DNA from: Chitinophaga pinensis
GTDB taxonomy: Bacteria; Bacteroidota; Bacteroidia; Chitinophagales; Chitinophagaceae
NCBI RefSeq assembly: GCF_007896845.1
Contig: NZ_VOHS01000003.1
Location: 1 to 64,000 of the forward strand
Direction of reading: 5' to 3'
Length of the DNA stretch: 64,000 bases
In this document: in pieces, positions 9,290-15,984 of the stretch
Layout of the letters: the number at the start of each line of letters is the position of its first letter
Numbering within the stretch: position 1 is the stretch's first letter
The notes under the pieces: model-generated
What the model was told of the DNA's origin: nothing
What the model saw: the letters and a program-made list of their open reading frames with translations, nothing else
Database searches by the model: none
Position numbers and translations under genes: made by a program

Positions 9290-9361
9290 TTTCCGGACTC
9301 AGATTCGAACTGAGAACATCACAGTCAAAGTGTGATATGTTAACCATTACACTATCCGGAA
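9290..9361 (-). tRNA. tRNA-Gln (anticodon TTG)
   Basis: The minus strand shows acceptor TTCCGGA/TCCGGAA, a D region with GTGTAATGGTTAACA, anticodon stem TCACA/TGTGA with loop CTTTGAC (anticodon TTG at 9326-9328), and T stem CTCAG/CTGAG with loop TTCGAAT. It forms a good cloverleaf of 72 nt and lies 10 bp from tRNA-His. Confidence 0.88.
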
Positions 9362-9367
9362 AAAATG

Positions 9368-9440
9368 TTGATCTGACCGGATTTGAACCGGTAGCCTGCT
9401 GCGTATAAGGCAGTTGCTCTGACCGTTGAGCTACAGATCA
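9368..9440 (-). tRNA. tRNA with anticodon TAT (apparent tRNA-Ile for AUA)
   Basis: The minus strand shows acceptor TGATCTG/CAGATCA, D stem GCTC/GAGC, an anticodon stem of four clean pairs (27:43 is A-C) with loop CTTATAC (anticodon TAT at 9405-9407), and T stem ACCGG/CCGGT with loop TTCAAAT. Bacteria usually read AUA with a lysidine-modified CAT tRNA, so a TAT anticodon is unusual. It is first in the three-tRNA cluster. Confidence 0.8.
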
Positions 9441-9540
9441 ATGAATATGTAGGCGCATACGAATCCCTTATGCAGTATGCATTTGCCGGGTACAAGACAC
9501 ACCTTCTCCACCACGGGATTTCAATTCCTGTGCAGATGAT

Positions 9541-9585
9541 GATATTAAAAAACCCGGCCGTTACAACGACCGGGTTTTTAATATC
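9541..9585. terminator. strong bidirectional terminator
   Basis: A near-palindrome with arms GATATTAAAAA-CCCGG and CCGGG-TTTTTAATATC around a short loop. On the minus strand it lies after the micro-ORF at 9616-9738 and before the tRNA cluster, and its T-rich arm supports termination in that direction. Confidence 0.8.
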
Positions 9586-9615
9586 TGAACTGAATACAGC
9601 TATTGCTTTTTCAGT

Positions 9616-9738
9616 CTATAAAAAATCGGTTCGTTGATAAATGGGTCTCTCTGGATCATAGCCCACATACAGCCACGCGCAGCGTGTCAACCCGTTTTGC
9701 TGGAGGCCTTCGCTGATGTGTTTGAATCGTATGGACAT
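9616..9738 (-). CDS. micro-ORF, 40 residues
   Basis: An ATG-initiated ORF encoding 40 residues (starts MSIRFKHISEGLQQNG, ends PIYQRTDFL) lies directly between two minus-strand terminators (9779-9806 upstream, 9541-9585 downstream), so it would be carried on its own short transcript. No motif is recognised. The RNA rather than the peptide could be the functional product. Confidence 0.35.
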   Translation of the reverse strand: MSIRFKHISEGLQQNGLTRCAWLYVGYDPERPIYQRTDFL

Positions 9739-9772
9739 TTTTCGTGTATGCATAAAATCTGAATTGGGTGAA

Positions 9773-9806
9773 AAAAGAAAAGCCCCGCAATTGCTTGCAG
9801 GGCTTG
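9773..9806 (-). terminator. intrinsic terminator after a micro-ORF
   Basis: Arms AAGCCCCGCAA and TTGCAGGGCTT (9780-9805) form an 11-bp minus-strand stem with one G-U pair and a 4-base loop, followed on that strand by a T-rich tract. It ends the transcript that would carry the ORF at 9832-9924. Confidence 0.75.
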
Positions 9807-9831
9807 AGTTATATCGAGTTAGTTTATTTAA

Positions 9832-9924
9832 CTAATTGATAGCATAAGCAGCCCTGCGCGCCCCGTAGTCCTCAATCGGACTAAACGAGCCTTTGCAATC
9901 TATATGTAGCTGTATGCGTAACAT
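9832..9924 (-). CDS. micro-ORF, 30 residues
   Basis: An ATG-initiated ORF encodes 30 residues (starts MLRIQLHIDCKGSF, ends ARRAAYAIN). A plausible minus-strand promoter element CATCTTTG lies about 30 bp upstream and a terminator lies 26 bp downstream, so it looks like an independent short transcript. It could be a small protein or a structured small RNA. No family recognised. Confidence 0.4.
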   Translation of the reverse strand: MLRIQLHIDCKGSFSPIEDYGARRAAYAIN

Positions 9925-10048
9925 TGTTTGTTCTTGTGTTTTGATTTAACGGTGCAAAGATGAAACTATTTTTTTAATATTAGCATTTTCTGTAAGAAAA
10001 TTTTTAAAAAAAATATACCTTGTTTCACACAAGAAAATAATCACTCAA

Positions 10049-11125
10049 ATGACGCTCGGGCAACTGCAAACAACAACAACAGATCTGCTGTTGAAATCTA
10101 TCAGTGGCAGCAGGGCACAACACTTACACTCCCCTACTTCAGATACAGATATCAGAGGAATTTTTGTGCTGCCTGCGAAAGAACTGTATGGATTGAACTA
10201 CACCACACAAGTGGCAAATGAATCAAATGATGAAGTGTATTATGAAGTAGGTCGCTTCATAGATCTGCTTACTAAAAACAACCCTAATATTATTGAGTTG
10301 CTGAGTACACCGGATGATTGTGTACTCTTTCGTCATCCCCTGATGGATAGCATTAAAGCAGCAGATTTTCTGTCCAGACTATGTAAAGATACTTTTGCAG
10401 GTTATGCTGCTTCGCAGATCAAGAAAGCAAAAGGTCTGAATAAAAAGATACATCGTCCGATGGAGCCGGCACGTAAATCCATTCTGGACTTCTGTTATAT
10501 CATTGCCGGTAATGGTAGTATTCCATTGAAGAAATGGTTGGCTAATAATGGATATACACAGCAGGAATGTGGCCTTACACAAGTAGATCATTTCAGAGAT
10601 GTATATCTTCTTTTTCATCAGCAACAGCTCACAGATGGCACATACCTGAAAGGAATTGCGTCAGGCGATAGCGCCAATGATGTGCAGCTCAGTTCCATTC
10701 CGATCGCCGTGCCGCATCTGGCCGTTATGAATTTTAATAAAGATGGTTATTCTGTTTATTGTCGTGAATACCTTGAATACTGGGAATGGGTGGAAAAACG
10801 AAATGATGCCCGTTATCAGAATACAATGAGTCATGGCAAAAATTATGATGCCAAAAACATGATGCATACATTCCGTTTGCTGAGTATGGCGGAAGAAATC
10901 GCTACAGAACAAAAAGTGAATGTAAGACGTACAGACCGCGAATTTCTATTACAGATAAAAGCGGGTGCTTTTGAATATGATGATCTGTTAAAAATGGTGG
11001 ACGAGAAAATGGAAAAGATGGATGACCTTTACGCCCGTTCTGGTTTGCCTGATACGCCGGATCTGAAAAAAGCAGAAGAGATATTGGTAAATATCAGAGC
11101 ATCTTTTTATAGACATAGTATATGA
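10049..11125 (+). CDS. rlaP: RlaP-type predicted nucleotidyltransferase (RNA-repair associated)
   Basis: The 358-residue protein carries the DNA polymerase beta-type nucleotidyltransferase signature near the N-terminus: SISGSRAQHLHSPTSDTDIRG, with GS at 20-21 and the metal-binding Asp32 and Asp34. The helical C-terminal part includes AGYAASQIKKAKGLNKKIHRP, HGKNYDAKNMMHTFRLL and the repeat-like EKMEKMDDLYARSGLPD. This is the arrangement of the RlaP family (PF10127), named from its association with RNA ligases in bacterial RNA-repair loci. It probably transfers a nucleotide to RNA or to a partner, but the substrate is unknown. The next gene starts 4 bases before its stop, so the two are translationally coupled. 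No ligase gene lies within the window. Confidence 0.85.
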   Translation: MTLGQLQTTTTDLLLKSISGSRAQHLHSPTSDTDIRGIFVLPAKELYGLNYTTQVANESNDEVYYEVGRFIDLLTKNNPNIIELLSTPDDCVLFRHPLMDSIKAADFLSRLCKDTFAGYAASQIKKAKGLNKKIHRPMEPARKSILDFCYIIAGNGSIPLKKWLANNGYTQQECGLTQVDHFRDVYLLFHQQQLTDGTYLKGIASGDSANDVQLSSIPIAVPHLAVMNFNKDGYSVYCREYLEYWEWVEKRNDARYQNTMSHGKNYDAKNMMHTFRLLSMAEEIATEQKVNVRRTDREFLLQIKAGAFEYDDLLKMVDEKMEKMDDLYARSGLPDTPDLKKAEEILVNIRASFYRHSI

Positions 11126-11835
11126 ACGCAGCCTTACATCAACAAGAAATAGCAGAGCGAGGGTTTACTGTCATTGATGGTATATTTACGTCCGGAGAAG
11201 TAGCTACATTGCTGTCATGTATTCAACAGGCGGATACATCAAATGATACTTTCCGCAAAACAAAGGACCTCTTTGCTATCCGTCAATTTCTAAAAGAGAT
11301 ACCGGGAGTAGTGCCCGCTGTATTTACTGATAAACTGAAAGAGGTGATCAGCCGTTTGTTCGGCGAAGGGTATTATCCGGTGAAATCTATTTACTTTGAT
11401 AAGCCGGGAGACTCTAATTGGTTTGTCTCTTATCATCAGGACCTGACCATTTCAGTCAAAGAGAAAGCAGACGTGAACGGCTTCGGACCATGGACAGTAA
11501 AACAACAGCAATATGCGGTACAACCTCCGCTGCATATTTTGGAGCAGAACTTTACGATTCGTATACATCTTGATAATACAGACGGGCAGAATGGTGCACT
11601 GAGGGTTGTACCCGGCTCTCACAAAAAGGGTATCTACAGGCCCGAAACAATTGACTGGACCACGGAAACAGAAACGACCTGCGATGTACCGGAAGGTGGT
11701 ATCATGATTATGCGTCCTTTGTTGCTACATGCCTCCAGCAGGACGACCAATGACCATAAACGCCGGGTGATTCATATTGAGTTCAGCGATCAATCATTGC
11801 CGGCACCTCTTCAATGGTCTGAGTTACTGCAATAA
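11122..11835 (+). CDS. phytanoyl-CoA dioxygenase (PhyH) family protein
   Basis: The 237-residue protein has the PhyH Fe(II)/2-oxoglutarate oxygenase pattern: GFTVIDGIFT at the start, YHQDLTI (His105 and Asp107, the HxD facial triad pair), RVVPGSHKKG, then LLHASS (His203) and the 2-oxoglutarate-binding arginine in RRVIHIEF. Such enzymes hydroxylate small molecules or macromolecules. Its ATG overlaps the rlaP stop by 4 bases, so the two are one operon, which raises the possibility that the substrate is a nucleic acid, but nothing in the sequence proves this. Its 3-prime end overlaps the convergent transporter gene by 12 bp. Confidence 0.88.
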   Translation: MNAALHQQEIAERGFTVIDGIFTSGEVATLLSCIQQADTSNDTFRKTKDLFAIRQFLKEIPGVVPAVFTDKLKEVISRLFGEGYYPVKSIYFDKPGDSNWFVSYHQDLTISVKEKADVNGFGPWTVKQQQYAVQPPLHILEQNFTIRIHLDNTDGQNGALRVVPGSHKKGIYRPETIDWTTETETTCDVPEGGIMIMRPLLLHASSRTTNDHKRRVIHIEFSDQSLPAPLQWSELLQ

Positions 11836-13134
11836 CCGCTGCTTATATTTTCGGATAAAATAGATAATACTGATAATGGTTCCCGCAATGCCTATACCAC
11901 CTGCTATTAATACGAGATGGGTATAGAATTGCAACCAGTCTGTCTGTATCCGGAACAATGATTTCGTTAATAATACCCCTACACTGCCGAGATATCCGAA
12001 TGAATCTGCCAGATAGATCAGAAATCCTACATTCCCCGAAAAACGAAACGTCGCAATGAAACGGTCGAATAAAATACTGTTGAAAGGAATATATACCATA
12101 AACAATCCCAGCCCTACCAGTATCATCCACATATATAACGAAAGACTATGTTGGAGATAAGCGAGCGTTGCTATAAGAGATAGAATAAATCCTAATAGCA
12201 TAATGATCTGTGTCAGCAGGAATGCATGATAATTATTCTGTAGAAATATCATAGACGCAATCATCACAAGAATAACGAGTGAAATAATCGTTTCCGTTTG
12301 TGTGAAGGTGGCAGCATTGTAAGCCACTCCGGACACCCGCCACATATCTGCCATAAAGCTGTCTCTGACTTCCCGTAGTATAGTGACCAGTATATAAATA
12401 ATAATCAGCGCGAGTAATCCGGGGAAAAATTCGCTCAACAGCTTTCTTCTTTCCTTTGCCTGCATAGGTAAACGATGCATACGCATGGCTTCATCTCCGG
12501 CATCAGGTGGGGGTATCTTTTCCAGCAGGAAAATGAATACAATCAAGGGTAAGAGGAAAATAGCCCCGACGCTAAAAGGCATCCAGTATTCGGTGATGTG
12601 CAATGATTGCATTACCCACTGTGCAGTAGACTTTGCCAGTCCGGAGGCAAAGATGAAGCTGACAGCCAAAGCTGCACTGATCAGGTCTGTCGTTTTCCGT
12701 CCTTCTACAAATGAGAATACGACACCCCACAGCATCCCAAGCGGAAATCCGTTCAGAAACAGACACCACGCGTTATATGGCGGAGGTATCAGGGCAAACA
12801 GTAACCAGGATAGCCAGGAAATCCCGACCAGCAATAATATCAGCTTGCCTCTGCCCACCCGTTTCATTTCGGATATAAAACGAATGCCGTAGAACTTGCT
12901 GCTCATATACCCTGCTACCTGCGTGATGACAAGAATGATCTTATAATCAATTCCCAATAGACTGTACCCCTGATAAGCGGCTACATTGAACGCTTTTCTG
13001 AATGCAAAAATGCAGGTATATGCCGCAAAAGCGACAAATGCGGAAAACAGGGCTACACCAAGTTGCCGGGAAGATAAGCGGGTAGAGACTGGTTGATGCA
13101 AGGATAACAGGTTGATTCCTGTTAAAAATAACAA
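11824..13134 (-). CDS. DUF5690 family membrane transporter-like protein (MFS fold)
   Basis: The 436-residue protein has about 12-13 hydrophobic helices and the DUF5690/MFS pattern: FVAFAAYTCIFAFRKAFN, GYMSSKFYGIRFISEMKR, GLPLGMLWGV-like NGFPLGMLWGVVFSFVEGRK in two pieces, and a C-terminal basic tail. The transported substrate is unknown. The reading frame begins at a TTG at 13132-13134 directly after the stop of the upstream gene; a later TTG near 13101 is an alternative, and no ATG fits. It abuts the gene at 13135-13653 with no gap, so the two are co-transcribed and probably work together. Confidence 0.8.
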   Translation of the reverse strand: MLFLTGINLLSLHQPVSTRLSSRQLGVALFSAFVAFAAYTCIFAFRKAFNVAAYQGYSLLGIDYKIILVITQVAGYMSSKFYGIRFISEMKRVGRGKLILLLVGISWLSWLLFALIPPPYNAWCLFLNGFPLGMLWGVVFSFVEGRKTTDLISAALAVSFIFASGLAKSTAQWVMQSLHITEYWMPFSVGAIFLLPLIVFIFLLEKIPPPDAGDEAMRMHRLPMQAKERRKLLSEFFPGLLALIIIYILVTILREVRDSFMADMWRVSGVAYNAATFTQTETIISLVILVMIASMIFLQNNYHAFLLTQIIMLLGFILSLIATLAYLQHSLSLYMWMILVGLGLFMVYIPFNSILFDRFIATFRFSGNVGFLIYLADSFGYLGSVGVLLTKSLFRIQTDWLQFYTHLVLIAGGIGIAGTIISIIYFIRKYKQRLLQ

Positions 13135-13653
13135 TTAATTGCGCTCCAGGAACACAGCCTTTTCCTGTATAGGAATCTGTTTTCGGAAAGAGGATTTGAA
13201 GCCGCCATTGACAATATCTCCTTTGATAGTCACCATATAGCGTTTCGTATGGAGTTTGCTTGTATTGAAGGTAAAAGTGAAATGTTGGTCCTGTTTCAAT
13301 GGTTCCAGCATTTTCGATTTACAGGGAAGTGCGTTATAGCAGGATGCCTGATAATTACTGCCATCTTCTCTGACAGCAACCGGGAGGACCGGTGTGGCAT
13401 TGCCCGGAGAAATATTGATCTCAAGATTGTTCAGGTATACCGCCTCGCGGATCCCCTCGAAACTAAGTACGACATCCAGTTCATTATTGTTTTTGACCAG
13501 AATTTCCGGAACGGCGGCAAAATAGGGCGCTATAGTAGTATATGCGTCAGTTCGATCGTATAACACGATCGTATCCAATTTGTACGCCAGCAGGAAGTAA
13601 CTACAGATGGCGGTAGTGGTTACAATAAAGATGGTAATGCCGTATTTGAGCAT
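13135..13653 (-). CDS. hypothetical protein with one N-terminal membrane anchor
   Basis: The 172-residue protein starts with one hydrophobic segment (about 5-24) that acts as a signal anchor. The rest is a probable periplasmic domain rich in beta-prone stretches and containing a Cys pair (SCYNALPCKSK). I do not recognise the family. It directly abuts the DUF5690 transporter and lies downstream of the SPFH gene, from which a strong terminator separates it. It is likely an accessory of the transporter. Confidence 0.65.
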   Translation of the reverse strand: MLKYGITIFIVTTTAICSYFLLAYKLDTIVLYDRTDAYTTIAPYFAAVPEILVKNNNELDVVLSFEGIREAVYLNNLEINISPGNATPVLPVAVREDGSNYQASCYNALPCKSKMLEPLKQDQHFTFTFNTSKLHTKRYMVTIKGDIVNGGFKSSFRKQIPIQEKAVFLERN

Positions 13654-13710
13654 AAGCTAAAAATATCACTGATTACCGGTAATGCAAATCCCTGAAAACA
13701 GGGGTTTTAT

Positions 13711-13746
13711 GCAAAAAAGAAGGGATGATCCTCATCATCCCTTCTT
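13711..13746 (-). terminator. intrinsic terminator overlapping the SPFH stop codon
   Basis: Arms 13717-13729 and 13734-13746 form a perfect 13-bp minus-strand stem with a 4-base loop, followed by six T. The SPFH stop codon (13735-13737) lies inside the first arm on that strand, so the last four codons also encode the hairpin. Confidence 0.85.
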
Positions 13747-15240
13747 AGCTGGTACGAATATCTGTTTTAGCTGTCCGACTATATCACCTCCGCTTACCGA
13801 GATACTACTGATTTTATCAGCGATCTTTTCTACGTATTCCATTTCTTTCAGCTTGAATAACATTTCATTTTCTTCCATCAAACGTGCTGTATTCAGCAGG
13901 CTGCGCGTACTCGCTGTTTCTTCCCTTCGCATGATACTGTTGGCCTGTGCTTTCTTTTCAGCGATCAGTACCTGATTCATGATCTCTTTCACATCGCCTG
14001 GCAGTATGATATCGCGGATACCACAGTCAAGCAGGGTTACACCCAGCTGAAATGCTTTATCCTTTACGGCATTCATCACCATTGGCGATATATCGTCACG
14101 TTTATCCAGCAGTTCGTCGAGCGTATAACTGGATATCTGTTCTCTCAGGGCTAACTGCAGTAATACATACAGCTGTTTTTCGTAATCCTTGTTCTCCAAC
14201 AGTTTGTAGATATCAGCGTTGCTGTATCGTACAGTGAAGTTAAGGCGGATATTTGCCTTGTCTTTTGTCAGGATCTCCTGACCATTGATCTCCAGCTGGG
14301 CCTGACGGATATCTGTTTTATACAGGGTCATTACCGCTGTATTCTTCCAGAAATAATGTATACCTGCTGCCAGTTCTTTATTGAACTTACCATCGACATA
14401 AAGTATTGCTTTCTCGTAGTTTTCTACGTTGAAAACTCTCAGGTATGCCTGTAATTCAGATTTTGCCAGTACCGCGCGGTCAATCGCTTCGGTAATCTCA
14501 TATTTGGAAAGGTCGGCCATTACGACTTTACGTTTTACCAGTCCTTTCCAGTAGGCATACTGACCGGCTGGCAGAGCTGTTTTAATCAGTCCGTTTTCAA
14601 ATACCAATGCCAGTTGTTCCTGTTCAACGGTGATAATTTCCAGTCTTTCTGCCAGGTCTTTATGCGCCAGCAGTAAATTTAGGTCAATGGAAGGCTGGAA
14701 TGGCTTTGCCAGGTCGCAGATTGAATAGGTACGTTCTACGGCTCCTTTCCAATAGGCGTATTTACCGGTATTCAATACGGTTTGCAATAGGTTATTTTCA
14801 TATACCAGACCAATTTCCTGCTGTTTGATGATCAGTACATCCAGCATGCCGGCCAGTGCTTTATTTTGCAGCAATACGTTCAGGTCAGTGGCAGGCTGGA
14901 ACGCTTTATACATATCATAGATATCGTATTTACGTTCTACCAGTCCTTTCCAGAAGGCGTATTTACCATGTGTCAATACAGTATACAGCTGACCATTTTC
15001 GTATACCAGAGCAACTTCCTGCTGGTTGACAGTAATGACATCCAGCGCATCTGCCAGGTCTTTATTTTGCAGTAATATATTCAGATCAGTAGCAGGAGTG
15101 AATGGTTTGAACATATCACATAGCACAACGTCTTCTCCGGATTTCTTCCAGTGGCTTCCTTCATTTAACAGCTTCACGTAACGATTTTCTTTGAAAACCA
15201 GTCCTTTATGGTATGCTGCTATTTTTACTCGTGATATCAT
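13735..15240 (-). CDS. SPFH/Band-7 (slipin-like) protein with five N-terminal repeats
   Basis: The 501-residue protein has three parts. Residues 1-300 contain five copies of a beta-rich repeat with core LVYENG...VL..GKYAYWKG. Copies start at 13, 77, 144, 211 and 278, so the last four are exactly 67 residues apart. Residues about 300-430 form an SPFH/Band-7 domain (LTKDKANIRLNFTVRYS, LALREQISSYTLDELL, GVTLLDCGIRDIILPGDVKEIMN). Residues 425-501 form a coiled coil (AEKKAQANSIMRREETASTRS) and short tail. SPFH proteins assemble into rings or cages. In bacterial RNA-repair loci, SPFH modules are described together with a tRNA-like RNA, and a tRNA-like tandem lies about 400 bp upstream here on the same strand. 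There is no transmembrane segment, so it may be cytosolic. Confidence 0.85.
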   Translation of the reverse strand: MISRVKIAAYHKGLVFKENRYVKLLNEGSHWKKSGEDVVLCDMFKPFTPATDLNILLQNKDLADALDVITVNQQEVALVYENGQLYTVLTHGKYAFWKGLVERKYDIYDMYKAFQPATDLNVLLQNKALAGMLDVLIIKQQEIGLVYENNLLQTVLNTGKYAYWKGAVERTYSICDLAKPFQPSIDLNLLLAHKDLAERLEIITVEQEQLALVFENGLIKTALPAGQYAYWKGLVKRKVVMADLSKYEITEAIDRAVLAKSELQAYLRVFNVENYEKAILYVDGKFNKELAAGIHYFWKNTAVMTLYKTDIRQAQLEINGQEILTKDKANIRLNFTVRYSNADIYKLLENKDYEKQLYVLLQLALREQISSYTLDELLDKRDDISPMVMNAVKDKAFQLGVTLLDCGIRDIILPGDVKEIMNQVLIAEKKAQANSIMRREETASTRSLLNTARLMEENEMLFKLKEMEYVEKIADKISSISVSGGDIVGQLKQIFVPAKKG

Positions 15241-15417
15241 AGTTGATTAATTTAAGGTTAATAGGGTATTATTTATACTGACTCCTGCGATTTGTTAATG
15301 AATAAATTAATAGGATCAGCACCGTTAAAACTGGTACCTGCGGAAGCTGGCTTAAGTTGGTGGCGGTGTAACGTGATGCAGGTGATGATAACCGGTGTGC
15401 TACATAGTACAGGGATA

Positions 15418-15585
15418 TCAGGGGTATAGGGATGAACCGGTTACCAGCCGGCTATCAGTTACACGTTCAGCAACGGTATCTGCCTTTTTCAAGGCGGTAG
15501 CAATCGGATATAATAGCCTTTTGCTATCGATCCAGGTTGCTGATCCTGTTGTGTGAGGCGCATTGATGTAAGGCAGTTTCGCCAT
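15418..15585 (-). CDS. small ORF between the tRNA-like RNA and the SPFH gene
   Basis: The frame starting at ATG 15583-15585 encodes 55 residues (MAKLPYINAPHTTG at the start, VTGSSLYP at the end). The frame is open further upstream, but those residues are translations of the tRNA-like units. No domain recognised. It may be a real small protein or simply part of a longer non-coding transcript that carries the tRNA-like units. Confidence 0.3.
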   Translation of the reverse strand: MAKLPYINAPHTTGSATWIDSKRLLYPIATALKKADTVAERVTDSRLVTGSSLYP

Positions 15586-15633
15586 CTGCCTGGCTTGTTT
15601 TTCTGTTTCAAAGAAAATGAACCTCAAGGGTTC

Positions 15634-15776
15634 GTTGCTAATCCATTGCTCTACCCTCTGAGCTATCCTGTTTCCAGGAACAGGAATCGAACCTGTGACC
15701 CATAGATCCCTCGCTATCATTGCTCTACCAACTGAGCTACCCTGTTTCCAGAGACAGGACTCGAACCTGTGACTGA
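15634..15776 (-). ncRNA. tandem of degenerate tRNA-like units
   Basis: On the minus strand two T-arm copies (ACAGG-TTCGA-T-CCTGT, at 15754-15770 and 15680-15696) and two D-arm copies (TAGCTCAG..GGTAGAGC, near 15723-15742 and 15649-15668) recur with an exact 74-base period. The middle unit is complete but is not a normal tRNA: the first two acceptor pairs fail and there is no proper 5-bp anticodon stem (only ATAG/CTAT around an 8-base loop). The first unit has only a T arm and the third only a D arm plus a different hairpin (GAACC-CTTGA-GGTTC). The units are linked by CTGGAAACAGG, whose ACAGG can compete with the T stem. It lies between the SPFH and WYL genes, as for the tRNA-like RNA described with SPFH proteins in RNA-repair loci. 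Confidence 0.65.
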
Positions 15777-15984
15777 TTGATTGCGCAGCAACAATTACGA
15801 CCTGCTTTGGAAGCATATTACCATCCATCGGAGGCAATACTACGGGGCTCTCAAAAACCCTCATCCGGCCCGCCACAGTATCTGTAATTGTGTCATCAAC
15901 GATGACAATACAAATGTGAAGCTCATGTGCGCACTTTTTTTGCGCATTAGAATTTTTTTTCTACTTTTTGAAAAAATAGTCTGC

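Noticed and set aside
9480..9538. Possible further tRNA on the plus strand
   Set aside because: A 7-bp outer stem (CATTTGC with GCAGATG) and an inner hairpin exist, but there is no D arm and the T-loop is out of register; it is not a tRNA.
15418..15876. Long minus-strand ORF through the tRNA-like region, 152 codons
   Set aside because: Its first half contains GSSVGRA and VTGSIPVPG, classic translations of tRNA sequence, so it is an artefact of the tRNA-like units. Only the last 55 codons are kept as a weak candidate.
15781..15984. Upstream extension of the WYL regulator
   Set aside because: The added residues overlap the tRNA-like RNA and its promoter and do not resemble the family; the ATG at 15985 fits better.
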